DNA of 64,000 nucleotides, from contig CABYLQ010000001.1 of assembly GCA_902519845.1 (NCBI GenBank), forward strand, positions 1-64,000. Direction: 5' to 3'. Below are positions 9,110-18,036 of the stretch, piece by piece. The notes beneath the pieces are model-generated. The model was not told where the DNA came from and did no database searches. It worked only from the letters and a program-made list of their open reading frames with translations. The translations under genes and the position numbers were made by a program. Origin of the DNA: an uncultured Candidatus Actinomarina sp. GTDB taxonomy: Bacteria; Actinomycetota; Acidimicrobiia; Actinomarinales; Actinomarinaceae. Positions within the stretch are counted from its first letter, which is position 1. Each line of letters starts with the position of its first letter.

Positions 9110-9163
9110 TTTCTTTTTGTCAAGCCTATATTCATTGAATTTCATATTTTTTTATTATTGAAA

Positions 9164-9619
9164 ATGAACTATGATTATTTTGCGATGAACAATTCAAGAA
9201 AAATTTTAGCTGACCACAAAGTATCTATTACGAATCCAAGGATTATTGTACTAGAAGCTTTATTAGAACTTAAAGGTCCAATTACTGTTGATGATCTTTT
9301 GGCACAACTTAAGAATAAAGTTGCTAAATCAACTTTGTACAGAGTATTAAATGATTTAAAAGATATAAATATTTTGCATGAATTTTCAACACCCGATAGT
9401 CAAACTGTGGTTGAGCTTATATTGGAAGATCACTCGCATCATCATCATTTATTTTGCAGTGATTGTGGTGAAATTATCGATGTAGAGATGGCTACAGAGT
9501 TTGAAAATAGACTATTAAAAGAGATAAAAAGAATTGAGAAAAAATTTAATTTTGTAATTGAAGATCACAGGCTTGAATTGTTTGGTAAATGTACAGATCT
9601 GTGTGTGAATTGTAAATAA
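9164..9619 (+). CDS. zur: Fur-family metal regulator, probably Zur
   Basis: DNA-binding repressor of the Fur/Zur family. It has an N-terminal winged helix (ITNPRIIVLEALLEL and KSTLYRVLNDL), the metal-binding stretch HSHHHHLFCSDCGE, and a second cysteine pair near the end (CTDLCVNC), giving the four-cysteine structural zinc site. ATG at 9164 is chosen because TATTAT lies five bases upstream, as in other apparently leaderless genes here; ATG at 9185 is possible. The earlier ATG at 9092 lies inside the operator palindrome and would add an unlikely hydrophobic extension. Divergence from znuACB supports zinc as co-repressor. Confidence 0.85.
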   Translation: MNYDYFAMNNSRKILADHKVSITNPRIIVLEALLELKGPITVDDLLAQLKNKVAKSTLYRVLNDLKDINILHEFSTPDSQTVVELILEDHSHHHHLFCSDCGEIIDVEMATEFENRLLKEIKRIEKKFNFVIEDHRLELFGKCTDLCVNCK

Positions 9620-9624
9620 GTTCT

Positions 9625-9801
9625 TTAAAGTATTATTCCAATTAATGAAGCCTGAATCAACATAGAGTCAACAACTTGATAACTGTGAAGTTCTAATAAT
9701 CTGTTTACTACAGGAACGATAACTGTATCTGCACTTTCATTCTGTACAGCAAGATAGGCTGACTCATATCCTTGATTTGTTAAGTTACATATAACACACA
9801 T
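9625..9801 (-). CDS. Small hypothetical protein with N-terminal CxxC
   Basis: A 58-codon frame on the minus strand fills the gap after the Fur-family gene. It begins MCVIC, so a Cys-x-x-Cys pair is at positions 2-5, and ends in a hydrophobic stretch rich in Ile and Leu. CAGGGA lies upstream of the ATG at a workable distance. It is convergent with the regulator gene. The composition looks protein-like, but I do not recognise the family; the CxxC could bind zinc or be redox-active. Without homologues it remains a candidate gene. Confidence 0.5.
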   Translation of the reverse strand: MCVICNLTNQGYESAYLAVQNESADTVIVPVVNRLLELHSYQVVDSMLIQASLIGIIL

Positions 9802-9858
9802 AATTTTTTCCCTGTTAAGTACAATTTTAAAAAACTATATATATATTGTAAACAGTAA

Positions 9859-11100
9859 ATGAAAATTAAAACTACTGAGTTCATTAATCATGGAGTAGTA
9901 AATGTAGGCGATCTTCCTATACCCTTTGATATGGTATTGAATGCTTCGGCTCTTGTTGTTGTAATTACATTTGTTTATTTAAAAATTTCTTGGAAAGAGT
10001 CAATTGTTGTACCATCGAAAGAAATTTTTGAAGACAGGCAAAATATTATTGGAAAAATATTTGGAGCTACAATTTTATTTTTTCTAATAGCTCCAGGCAT
10101 CGTAGGAAATGAGTCGTCAAAAACCTCCGTTACTCCCTTAATTTTGTGGGTTTTTCTATGGATAGGCGTGCCCACTCTTGGATTATTGTTTGGTGATGTA
10201 TACGCAAAATTCAATCCTCTGAATCTTGTAAAAATTTCCTCAAACAAACCAAGGTCAGTTTATATTTCATGTTTTTTATTTCTTGGACTTACTTGGTTTG
10301 AGCTTGTTTGGAGGGAGCCTGGGAATCCTCTGAATATTGCATCTGTTTTCATAATTCTTTTTATAAGCGTAAATTTAATAAGATACTTTTATAAAAAATC
10401 AATTATTGAAGTAGATCCCTTGCTTCTTTTACATTATTTATATAGCAAACTTAGATTATTAAATTCCAAACCATATTTTCGTTCACTGATAAACAACATA
10501 GGAAATTTAGCAAAATTAAATGGAATTGAGTACTTCATTCTGCTGATGATAGGAACAGTTACTTATGATGGTTTGAGAGAAACTACTTTTTGGTATAACC
10601 AATTTGGTGAACAAATAAACAATATGTGGTTTTCAACAATAATGTTCTTTTCAATTAATTTAGGAACAATTATTTTTTATCGTTTTGCTTGTTATTTTGC
10701 CATAAAAGTTGGAGGATCAGAACTTAAGCTTAATGAAGTCTCAAAGCTTTTTGGACATACGATGCTTCCAATAGCCTTTGCGTATCACATAACACATTAT
10801 TTGACTCTCTTACTTTTTGAAACACAAACTTTTATTTATAGGTTGAACGATCCAATTGGAACTGGGTTAAATCTTTTTAATGTGGGGGAGCCAGAAATAA
10901 ATTACTTTATAAAGCCAATAATTATTTGGGGTATACAAGTAGCCGTTACCTTACTTGGTCATATGTTAAGTGTTGTTTTGGCTCACGACTTAGCTGTTAA
11001 GCTTTTTGGCCATCAACAAAGTGACAAAACACAATATATTTTTCTTTTTATAACTGTTGCTTTAACCCTTCAGGCTTTGTTTGTATTAAGTGTTGGCTAG
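9859..11100 (+). CDS. Multi-spanning membrane protein, unknown function
   Basis: 413 residues with about ten hydrophobic segments. The N-terminus has HGVVNVGDLPIPFDM followed by a membrane helix. This resembles, from memory, large actinobacterial membrane proteins often labelled fenitrothion hydrolase, a label with little functional basis. Several His residues sit in the second half (GHTMLPIAFAYHITHY and LLGHMLSVVLAHDLAV), which might bind a metal or heme. It is convergent with the Ste24-type protease gene, overlapping its end by 15 bases. I do not assign a function. Confidence 0.7.
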   Translation: MKIKTTEFINHGVVNVGDLPIPFDMVLNASALVVVITFVYLKISWKESIVVPSKEIFEDRQNIIGKIFGATILFFLIAPGIVGNESSKTSVTPLILWVFLWIGVPTLGLLFGDVYAKFNPLNLVKISSNKPRSVYISCFLFLGLTWFELVWREPGNPLNIASVFIILFISVNLIRYFYKKSIIEVDPLLLLHYLYSKLRLLNSKPYFRSLINNIGNLAKLNGIEYFILLMIGTVTYDGLRETTFWYNQFGEQINNMWFSTIMFFSINLGTIIFYRFACYFAIKVGGSELKLNEVSKLFGHTMLPIAFAYHITHYLTLLLFETQTFIYRLNDPIGTGLNLFNVGEPEINYFIKPIIIWGIQVAVTLLGHMLSVVLAHDLAVKLFGHQQSDKTQYIFLFITVALTLQALFVLSVG

Positions 11101-12369
11101 TTTCTTCTCAATGCTTGCAATTCGTTCAGCAATTGGAGGATGGGAATAATAGTAAGAACTATAAAGAGGGTCTGGGGTTAAGTTACTGGCATTATCTTTT
11201 GTAAGCTTTAAAAGTCCTGAAACCATATATTTTCCATCTGTAAATTTAAAAGAAAAATCATCAGCTGCAAATTCCCTTTGTCTTGATAAATAAGATGTTA
11301 TTGGTCTCGTAAAAAAAGTATATGTCCCTGCCACAAGATAGAACATTAAAAATTTTGAATATAATGTAATCTCATCCAATCCATGTGAAGCAAAGAAATT
11401 TTCAGACTTTAAAACTTCACTAAGAATATAGAAACCTATAAATCCGAAAATTAAAGAGCTTATAAGTGATTTCCTTATATGTCCTAACTTATAATGACCT
11501 AGTTCATGTCCTAATATTGCTTCCATTTCATCAGGTGTAATTGTCTCAAGTAATGTATCGTAAAAAACGATTCTTTTATTTTTACCAAAACCAGTAAAAA
11601 ATGCATTACCGTGGGAACTCCTTAGGCTTGCATTCATTACAAAAAGACCTTTTGCTTTAAAATTAATTTTTTCAAGCAGTTTCTCAACTGGCTTTTTATA
11701 TTCCTCGTCATCAAGTGGTTCGAATTTATTAAATAAAGGCATAATCAAAACGGGGTAAAGGAAGAAGATTATTAGCTGAATAAAGAAAACTGCACCAAAG
11801 GCATAGACCCACCAATTGTTTCCTAAATTCTCGATTATTCCAATTACAACTGCATAAATTAGACATGAAATCACTGAAGATATAAGTAGGTTCTTAACAA
11901 TATCCATTACAAATGTTTTTTTAGTAGTTTTATTAAATCCATACTTTTCTTCAATTACGAATGTTGAATATATTGCTAAAGGTATTTCAAGGATTTCTGA
12001 AATTAGAATAATTAAAAGACCTAAAAAAATAGCACCTAAAATGTTTGAAGACGTATAGCTTGAAACAATAGACGTAAGAGTATTTAGTAGCCCACCAATC
12101 GTAAGCAGTAGAAGAATAAAAATACTAACAAAGGAAACTATTATTTGAAACTTTAGACGATCAAGATTGTAATCTGTAGATTTGTTGTATTCTTCTACTG
12201 TTACAAGATTTTCAAATCTTTCAGGAACCTTAGACGCATTAACCTTTAATGAATTAATATTTCGAACTTTTAGATAAGTTTCTATTGTGAACTTTAACCC
12301 TATGAATATGAGAAATAGAAATGTAAAGTTAGTCGAGTTCAAAGTATTTTGAATTTCCATATCAACCAA
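11086..12369 (-). CDS. M48 family membrane metalloprotease (Ste24-type)
   Basis: Zinc endopeptidase embedded in the membrane. The catalytic motif HELGHYKLGH lies near residue 290, with the third zinc ligand probably the Glu in QREFAADDFS near 365. Several hydrophobic segments surround the catalytic domain, and the Ste24 N-terminal domain is present, so the 427-residue length fits CAAX-protease-like members rather than the shorter HtpX. In bacteria such enzymes act in membrane-protein quality control; no prenyl-CAAX substrate is implied. It stands alone on the minus strand. Confidence 0.88.
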   Translation of the reverse strand: MVDMEIQNTLNSTNFTFLFLIFIGLKFTIETYLKVRNINSLKVNASKVPERFENLVTVEEYNKSTDYNLDRLKFQIIVSFVSIFILLLLTIGGLLNTLTSIVSSYTSSNILGAIFLGLLIILISEILEIPLAIYSTFVIEEKYGFNKTTKKTFVMDIVKNLLISSVISCLIYAVVIGIIENLGNNWWVYAFGAVFFIQLIIFFLYPVLIMPLFNKFEPLDDEEYKKPVEKLLEKINFKAKGLFVMNASLRSSHGNAFFTGFGKNKRIVFYDTLLETITPDEMEAILGHELGHYKLGHIRKSLISSLIFGFIGFYILSEVLKSENFFASHGLDEITLYSKFLMFYLVAGTYTFFTRPITSYLSRQREFAADDFSFKFTDGKYMVSGLLKLTKDNASNLTPDPLYSSYYYSHPPIAERIASIEKKLANT

Positions 12370-12456
12370 TATTAACGCTTTTCAAATACTCTAAATAATT
12401 TTTAAGAGTAAAAAGAAATAGGCCAACTTTAATCAAAGGGTTAAATTCATTTATTT

Positions 12457-13221
12457 TCATTTACCAAATCTACGATCTCTTTGAACGTACTCCCTTAAGC
12501 ATCTTAAAAAGTCAATCTTTCTAAACTCTGGCCAATAAACATCTTGAAAAACTACTTCCGAATAAGCGCTTTGCCACAATAAAAATCCTGAGAGTCTTGA
12601 CTCACCACTTGTTCTAATAATCAGATCGATGTCAGGTGAATCTGGTGAATAAAGATGGTCTCTAATTTGTTCGTCGTTAATGCTTTTTATTAAGTCTTGA
12701 ATTTCTAATTCTTGATTTTCTTGTAGTAAGCTTTTCATTGCGTCAACAATTTCTTGCCTTCCTCCATAACCAAGCGCAATAGTTAATAACTTTTCTCCTC
12801 CACCCCTGACTTCTTTGAGTTTTTTAATTGAATTTTGCAAATAATCAGGAAGAAGATCTATGCTGCCAACAAAATTAATTTTGAAATTATCAACAAGATC
12901 ATCGATTAAAAGTTCTTCGAACAATTCGTTTAGTACGAGGTAGTAAGAGTTAAGTTCTTCTTCAGGTCTGGATAAATTCTCTTTAGATAAAAGCCAGCTT
13001 GTTATATTGTCAATGCCTAACTCGTCACACCAAGCCAAACATTCTTTAAATCGGACCATTCCAATTCGGTAAGAAACTTCGTAACTTAACAAATTTTCTC
13101 TTCTTGCATACCTTCTGTGTCCGTCATGGATGATCCCAATATGTTTTGGAAGAGTCTCGTTTTTTAAATTATTTTGAAGCCTTGTTTCATATAACGAATA
13201 AACAAACTTTGGTGTCACCAT
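12457..13221 (-). CDS. cis-Prenyltransferase (undecaprenyl/short-chain Z-prenyl diphosphate synthase family)
   Basis: Condenses isopentenyl diphosphate with an allylic diphosphate to make a Z-polyprenyl carrier lipid. Motifs include HIGIIHDGHRRYARR (the catalytic Asp is kept), SWLLSKENLSRP, and RTSGESRLSGFLLWQSAYSE in the C-terminal half. The length of 254 residues is normal. The usual Asn of the DGN motif is His here. The LLSKEN segment resembles the mycobacterial short-chain Z-farnesyl synthase subgroup, so the product chain length is open. It lies three bases downstream of the aminopeptidase stop in one operon. Confidence 0.85.
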   Translation of the reverse strand: MVTPKFVYSLYETRLQNNLKNETLPKHIGIIHDGHRRYARRENLLSYEVSYRIGMVRFKECLAWCDELGIDNITSWLLSKENLSRPEEELNSYYLVLNELFEELLIDDLVDNFKINFVGSIDLLPDYLQNSIKKLKEVRGGGEKLLTIALGYGGRQEIVDAMKSLLQENQELEIQDLIKSINDEQIRDHLYSPDSPDIDLIIRTSGESRLSGFLLWQSAYSEVVFQDVYWPEFRKIDFLRCLREYVQRDRRFGK

Positions 13222-13223
13222 TA

Positions 13224-14648
13224 TTAACTACAAATTGCTTCAACATCGTCAATTGTTTTTGGTGCCCCAATGGTTAGATTTATTGGGTCATTTTCTGTAC
13301 AAACAATATCATCTTCAATTCTTATTCCAATACCTAGAAGGTCTTTAGGTATTTTGTGCTTAATACTTTTAGCGTCTTTCATTTCTTCACTTTCAAGTTT
13401 TGTTGCTTTCTCCATCCCAAGTGATTTTCTTCTTTCTCTGATTTTTTTAGGATCTCTTTCAAGTAATTTAAACTCGATTTCAGGTTTGTTTGGGCGAATA
13501 TAAATTCCCGGTTCAATAGTTGTAACCATTCCGGGCTTTAATTTTCTTGGTTTGTTTTTTTCTTCTGTGGTTCCTGCATCATGCACATCTAATCCAAGCC
13601 AATGACCTGTACCGTGCATAAAAAATTCGAAATAATGCATCATTGAAATTGTTTCTTCTACTCCCATTGGTACTAAACCAAGGTCAACCAGTGATTGTGA
13701 TATTGAAGCTACGGTTGAGGTATGAATGTCTGACATCGTTTTTTTAGTTGTAACATTCTTTATGCCGATTTCTTGAGCTTTTAAAACTTCTGTGTAGACA
13801 TCTTGTTGGACTTTCGTAAATTTTCCGTTTACAGGAAAAGTTCTTGTAACATCAGATGAATACATTTTAAACTCTGCTGCTGCATCTATCAATATAAGAC
13901 CATTGTTATCAACTTTTTCTCTATTGGTTGAGTAATGTAATATGCAAGCATTATCTCCGGAGGCAACAATAGATGGGTATCCTAACCTTTCAGCTCCTAA
14001 ATCGTAAAAAGTTTTTTCCATCTCAGCCTCTATTTGGTACTCATACATATCTTTCTTTGTAATTTCCATGGCAGATTTATGTCCTTCAACGGTAATATCG
14101 CAAGCTCTTTTAAGATTCTCGAGTTCTTCAGGGTTTTTAATTAAACGGAGTTCAGAAAGTAAAGGTGAGAGAGAGTTTAGTGTAGCCTTGCTAAAGCTTG
14201 ACCCTCTTTGATCATATGGAATTGCTGTGTTGATTAATTTCTTGTCATATTTTTCAAACGCAGCATTTGTATAATCACAATAAATATCTTCAATTCCAGA
14301 TAATAATTTTGGCGCTAAGCTCTCATATTCTTCATATAGAAATGCTTCTTCTGCTCCAAACTGTTGTTTTGCTCCTTCTGGCCCAAGTCTTTTGCCCTCC
14401 CAGGTTTCCATTTCTTCGTTTCTTCCTTGTACAAAAAGGTATAAAGCTGCTTTGTTGTCTTGCACGATGATAATTGCGTGAGCGCTAGGTTCTGGCCATT
14501 CGGTTAGATAATGAAAATTAGAATCCTGTCGAAAATCATAAGCAACATCATTATTTCTGTAAACAGTATTGCCCCCATGAAGAAGGACTGCCCCGTTGCC
14601 AATTTTTTTCGCAATATTATCTCTATTTAATTTTGACAATTCCATCAT
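13224..14648 (-). CDS. pepP: Xaa-Pro aminopeptidase, M24B family
   Basis: Removes N-terminal residues that precede proline. It has an N-terminal aminopeptidase-P domain (about 1-150) and a C-terminal pita-bread fold. Metal ligands are recognisable in LILIDAAAEFKMYSSDVTRT (two Asp), HGTGHWLGLDVHD (His), TTIEPGIYI (Glu) and GIRIEDDIV (Glu). A Lys/Arg-rich insertion at roughly residues 395-440 lengthens it to 474 residues, slightly above the usual 430-450. The protein is cytosolic. It is followed at three bases by the cis-prenyltransferase gene. Confidence 0.9.
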   Translation of the reverse strand: MMELSKLNRDNIAKKIGNGAVLLHGGNTVYRNNDVAYDFRQDSNFHYLTEWPEPSAHAIIIVQDNKAALYLFVQGRNEEMETWEGKRLGPEGAKQQFGAEEAFLYEEYESLAPKLLSGIEDIYCDYTNAAFEKYDKKLINTAIPYDQRGSSFSKATLNSLSPLLSELRLIKNPEELENLKRACDITVEGHKSAMEITKKDMYEYQIEAEMEKTFYDLGAERLGYPSIVASGDNACILHYSTNREKVDNNGLILIDAAAEFKMYSSDVTRTFPVNGKFTKVQQDVYTEVLKAQEIGIKNVTTKKTMSDIHTSTVASISQSLVDLGLVPMGVEETISMMHYFEFFMHGTGHWLGLDVHDAGTTEEKNKPRKLKPGMVTTIEPGIYIRPNKPEIEFKLLERDPKKIRERRKSLGMEKATKLESEEMKDAKSIKHKIPKDLLGIGIRIEDDIVCTENDPINLTIGAPKTIDDVEAICS

Positions 14649-14693
14649 CCAAATAAGAATAATCTAGGTTTATATAAAATAGCTAATTTATTT

Positions 14694-15155
14694 TTAGTTC
14701 AAATAAGAATCTATAAGTTTTGATATTCCTAAAGCTTCCTTGTTTCCGTAAGAAATAATTAAAACAACGTTATCACCTGCAATTGATGCAGCAATTCCCT
14801 CAAAGAATAGATTATCTATTGATTCAGCAACTACTTGGGCAGCAGCTGTTGTAGTTTTTACAATTATTTGGTTGGAGACAACTTCTACACTTAACACAAA
14901 ATCTTTTAACGCTTTTCTTGATATAGATTTTTGAGCATTATTAATATCATCTTTGGGCAATATATATTTAAGATCATTATTTGAATTTCTTTTTTTAGTT
15001 GCTCCAATTTCCGATAAATCTCTTGAGAGGGTGGCTTGTGTTATTGGAATTCCTTTTTTATTTAATATGCCTTTTAATTGATTTTGAGAGGTTATTTTCC
15101 CTTCGTCTATTAAATCAGCAATTATCTTTTGTCTTTGAATTGTAGATTTTCCCAT
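14694..15155 (-). CDS. argR: Arginine repressor
   Basis: Hexameric transcription factor that represses arginine synthesis genes when arginine is bound. The N-terminal winged helix contains TQATLSRDLSEIGATKKR; the C-terminal oligomerisation and arginine-binding domain has GIAASIAGDNVVLIIS, with the Gly-Asp of the ligand loop. ATG at 15155 is chosen because TATATT ends six bases upstream on the minus strand, which fits a leaderless transcript; ATG at 15170 would add five residues. Two ARG-box-like palindromes overlap this start, indicating autoregulation. No arg biosynthesis gene is in the window. Confidence 0.88.
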   Translation of the reverse strand: MGKSTIQRQKIIADLIDEGKITSQNQLKGILNKKGIPITQATLSRDLSEIGATKKRNSNNDLKYILPKDDINNAQKSISRKALKDFVLSVEVVSNQIIVKTTTAAAQVVAESIDNLFFEGIAASIAGDNVVLIISYGNKEALGISKLIDSYLN

Positions 15156-15191
15156 TGTATAAATATACATTAATTTGTATTTTTATACAAT
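15154..15191. promoter_or_regulatory. Pair of ARG boxes in front of argR
   Basis: Two palindromes lie side by side: TTGTATAAATATACAT at 15155-15170 (one end mismatch) and TTGTATTTTTATACAA at 15175-15190. Their centres are 20 bp apart, two helical turns, the spacing expected for one ArgR hexamer. They cover the argR start and the end of the upstream cca gene, so argR has its own autoregulated promoter. Confidence 0.7.
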
Positions 15192-16564
15192 TAGAGATCT
15201 TTGTAAACTTTCTTAGCTAGCTCTATAGCTTCCTCTTTAGAGACTTCCCCGTCATTTATCCTTTGGTTGTAAAGAGATTCCATAATTTTTCCTAATATTG
15301 GTCCGGGCTCAATATTTAGAATTTCCATAATTTCATTACCGTTGACTGGAGGCCTTAATTTATTTAGCTCTTCATTTTCTTTAACTTCTTCTATTCTTTT
15401 CTCTAAGTCGTCTAAATACTCATATATTTTTTCTGCTTTTTCATTATTTTTTGTTGTAACATCCGCTCTAACAAGCTCATTTAGCTCATCAAGTGTGTTT
15501 CCTGCATCAATTATGTACCTTCTAACAGCAGAATCTGTCCATCCCATTTTGTAAGTATGTGGTCTTAAGTGGTTTTCAACTAGTAAAGCAACGTCAGCTA
15601 TCGTGCTTTTTGGATATTTTAATTTTGAAAGAATTTCTTTGGTCATTCTTGCGCCAACGACTTCATGGTGCCTGAAATGAACTTTACCGTTGTCTAAACC
15701 TTTAGTTGCTGGTTTTCCAATATCATGAAGTATTGCTGCAAGACGCAATTTAAGATCTTGAGATACGTTCGTTGTGACCTGCAATGTGTGTTCGTAAACA
15801 TCTTTATGGTGATGGTGCGGGTCCACCTCCATTTTTAATTCTCTGATCTCTGGAATAATAAAATCAATTAAATTACTTTCTACCAAAGATCTAATTCCCA
15901 TTGAAACATTCTTGCCAACTACTAATTTTGAAAATTCGTCTCTTATTCTTTCTTTACTAACAATTTCTACTCTATGTAAATTTTCTTGAATTGATTTAAA
16001 AGTATCCTTGTCTGGCGCGAAACCATGAGAACTAATAAAGCGACTTAACCTTATCATTCTTAATGGGTCTTCTGAAAATGATGTGTTTGGGTCAGCCGGA
16101 GTTTTTAATAATCCTTCTGATAGATCTTTTAGTCCATTACATGGGTCTATAAGTTCTTTTTGTTTTATGTCAAAAGCTATAGAATTTAATGTAAAGTCTC
16201 TACGAATTAAATCTTGTTCTATGTCTTCAGTTTTATCAATATTTGGTTTTCTAGAGTCTTTATCATATGTATCGCTTCTAAATTGTGTTATGTGTGCTGT
16301 GTATTCGTCTATTAAAGTCTCGATTGTCCCATATTTTATTCCAATTTTTGTTGTCTTGAAACCATTTTCATTAAGAAGCTTTAGTGATTCTTCAGGAGAT
16401 GCGTTAGTTGTAAAATCAAAATCTGTGGTATCGATGTCTAAAATAAAATCTCTAACAGCTCCTCCAACAAGAAAGAACTTGAACTCTTTTTCTTCATAAA
16501 TTGAAGACAGTCGGTCCAAAAATGGATATTCATTTATACGGTTTAATAGTGTTGTTGGTACCAT
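15191..16564 (-). CDS. cca: CCA tRNA nucleotidyltransferase with HD domain
   Basis: Adds or repairs the 3' CCA end of tRNAs. The head domain carries LVGGAVRDFILDIDTTDFDF near residue 33, with the two metal-binding Asp of the nucleotidyltransferase DxD. The RNA-binding domain follows at about 160-220, and an HD phosphohydrolase domain at about 250-370 contains LRLAAILHDIGKPATKG. The length of 457 residues is typical for the actinobacterial PcnA type. Its place next to a divergent NUDIX gene and the trxB-parB cluster matches mycobacterial gene order. Confidence 0.93.
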   Translation of the reverse strand: MVPTTLLNRINEYPFLDRLSSIYEEKEFKFFLVGGAVRDFILDIDTTDFDFTTNASPEESLKLLNENGFKTTKIGIKYGTIETLIDEYTAHITQFRSDTYDKDSRKPNIDKTEDIEQDLIRRDFTLNSIAFDIKQKELIDPCNGLKDLSEGLLKTPADPNTSFSEDPLRMIRLSRFISSHGFAPDKDTFKSIQENLHRVEIVSKERIRDEFSKLVVGKNVSMGIRSLVESNLIDFIIPEIRELKMEVDPHHHHKDVYEHTLQVTTNVSQDLKLRLAAILHDIGKPATKGLDNGKVHFRHHEVVGARMTKEILSKLKYPKSTIADVALLVENHLRPHTYKMGWTDSAVRRYIIDAGNTLDELNELVRADVTTKNNEKAEKIYEYLDDLEKRIEEVKENEELNKLRPPVNGNEIMEILNIEPGPILGKIMESLYNQRINDGEVSKEEAIELAKKVYKDL

Positions 16565-16600
16565 ATTGTTAGCTTAGAATAACTAAAAAAACAATAAAGT

Positions 16601-17035
16601 ATGAATTCAGAAGTTGATTTTGCAGCAGGTGGGATTGTTTTGATAAACAACAAAATTCTACTGGTAAAAAATAAATTAAGTGAAGAATATAAAGACGATT
16701 ATAGTTCCGGCTTTTGGGGGTACCCAAAAGGTCATCTAGAAGAAAAAGAATCACCAATTAAGGCAGCCGAGAGAGAGGTTTTTGAAGAAACAGGTTTTAA
16801 AGTTACAACAATTGGAACAAAGCCCTCAGCAGAATCAAGATATGAAATAAAGAAAGATGGTATAGCTATCCAAAAAACAGTTTGGTTTTTTGAAATGAAA
16901 ATAGTTGAAAGTTATAACAAAGAGCCAGATCAAGAAATTGAAGAGATTGCGATAGTTCCCTATGAAGAAGCCCTCGATCTTTTGACTTATGAAGAAGATA
17001 AAAAAATTTTAAAATATGTATTCAACAGAACATAA
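16601..17035 (+). CDS. NUDIX hydrolase (MutT-like)
   Basis: Hydrolyses a nucleoside diphosphate linked to another moiety. The complete Nudix box is seen as GHLEEKESPIKAAEREVFEE at about residues 47-66, followed by TGF. The length of 144 residues is a single-domain protein. It is divergent from cca and overlaps the next gene by 20 bases. In mycobacteria the gene in this position is called mutT4; whether this one acts on oxidised nucleotides, diadenosine polyphosphates or RNA ends is not decided by sequence. Confidence 0.88.
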   Translation: MNSEVDFAAGGIVLINNKILLVKNKLSEEYKDDYSSGFWGYPKGHLEEKESPIKAAEREVFEETGFKVTTIGTKPSAESRYEIKKDGIAIQKTVWFFEMKIVESYNKEPDQEIEEIAIVPYEEALDLLTYEEDKKILKYVFNRT

Positions 17036-17723
17036 AAAAGTTCATTATTTCTATAACGGAGTTTTTTATACAAGGAAATTAAACGGCTTTGTTGATGATA
17101 TATTGTTTGAAAAAGTTTATGGTGGCGCAAGTTTATTAAAGAAAATAAAAAAAATAGCAAAAAATAAAAATATCAATTTTAGCTCTTCAATGATAAACGA
17201 AAACCTCTCAAGATCTTGGTTGAGTTCTGGGTGGGAAAAAAATCATACGTTGAACATTTGTGTTTTAAATTTAAAAAATCTAGCTACAAAAACACAAGTG
17301 CTTGATAAAAGAGTAGAAATTAAAAAGTTTAACCATGAGGATATAGAGGATTTACTTAAGTTAGACCATAAGATATTTGACCCTTATTGGAGAAATTCTT
17401 TGAGTAGTTTTATAGAGACAATGAAAAGCTGTAATAATAACTATCTTTTTAAAATAGGAGAGGATGAATCTACAAGTGGTTATGCAATACTTGGTGAAAC
17501 AAGAAAATTTACTTATCTTCAGCGTATAGGTGTGAAAAAAGACTCTCAGGGACTTGGGCTTGGGGACATGCTACTAAAAGCTGTTATAAACTTCTCAATT
17601 GATAAAAAATTTATAAATATAAAACTCAATACTCAAAAAGATAACAATGTAGCCTTGAGTCTTTATAAAAAAAATAATTTTGAGGTTTCTCCAAGGAAGC
17701 TTGTAATCATGAAAACTTCATGA
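17016..17723 (+). CDS. GNAT-family N-acetyltransferase
   Basis: Predicted acetyl-CoA-dependent acetyltransferase. The C-terminal half contains the acetyl-CoA loop in RIGVKKDSQGLGLGDMLLKA (compare Q/RxxGxG/A) and the terminal NVALSLYKKNNFEV typical of RimI-like enzymes. The N-terminal 90 residues are Lys-rich and unrecognised. In other Actinobacteria the genes after the NUDIX gene are a large membrane-linked protein, murJ and sigM; here this enzyme and a small membrane protein occupy that space. The substrate is unknown. Confidence 0.8.
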   Translation: MYSTEHKKVHYFYNGVFYTRKLNGFVDDILFEKVYGGASLLKKIKKIAKNKNINFSSSMINENLSRSWLSSGWEKNHTLNICVLNLKNLATKTQVLDKRVEIKKFNHEDIEDLLKLDHKIFDPYWRNSLSSFIETMKSCNNNYLFKIGEDESTSGYAILGETRKFTYLQRIGVKKDSQGLGLGDMLLKAVINFSIDKKFINIKLNTQKDNNVALSLYKKNNFEVSPRKLVIMKTS

Positions 17724-17751
17724 ATAGATTTACATAGCTTATGATTAACTT

Positions 17752-18036
17752 ATGGAAGAAGACAGCTTTATAGAATCAGTTGAAAGCCTTATAAAAAGTG
17801 TTAAGGACTTGATTGTTCGCCCAGTAAAGAGGTTGACTGGTTTTGCTTCTTTGGGTTTACTTCTTGTTGTATTATTAATAACTGCAGTAATATTTTTATT
17901 TTCAGGAATATTAAAAATTATGCAAGGCCTTGGTCTTTTGTTAGGTGTTAACCCGACTGGGTTTGCAATGGGTGCATTAGGATTAGTATTTATGATATTG
18001 TCACTAAATAGTTACAGAAAGAAAAAGAATGGATGA
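17752..18036 (+). CDS. Small two-helix membrane protein
   Basis: 94 residues with a charged N-terminal helix (about 1-27), two hydrophobic segments (about 33-55 and 63-84) and a Lys-rich C-terminus. The layout recalls small holin-like or Actinobacteria-specific membrane proteins, but no family is certain. It has no Shine-Dalgarno; a TA-rich stretch ends right before the ATG, as in other apparently leaderless genes of this window. It overlaps trxB by eight bases and is probably cotranscribed with it. Confidence 0.7.
   Translation: MEEDSFIESVESLIKSVKDLIVRPVKRLTGFASLGLLLVVLLITAVIFLFSGILKIMQGLGLLLGVNPTGFAMGALGLVFMILSLNSYRKKKNG

Noticed and set aside
9092-9163. Upstream ATG for the Fur-family regulator
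   Set aside because: It starts inside the operator palindrome and would add a hydrophobic 24-residue extension not found in the family.
16083-16499. 138-codon plus-strand frame opposite cca
   Set aside because: Antisense to the conserved nucleotidyltransferase domain and Ser/Phe/Val-rich as shadow frames are; no start signals.
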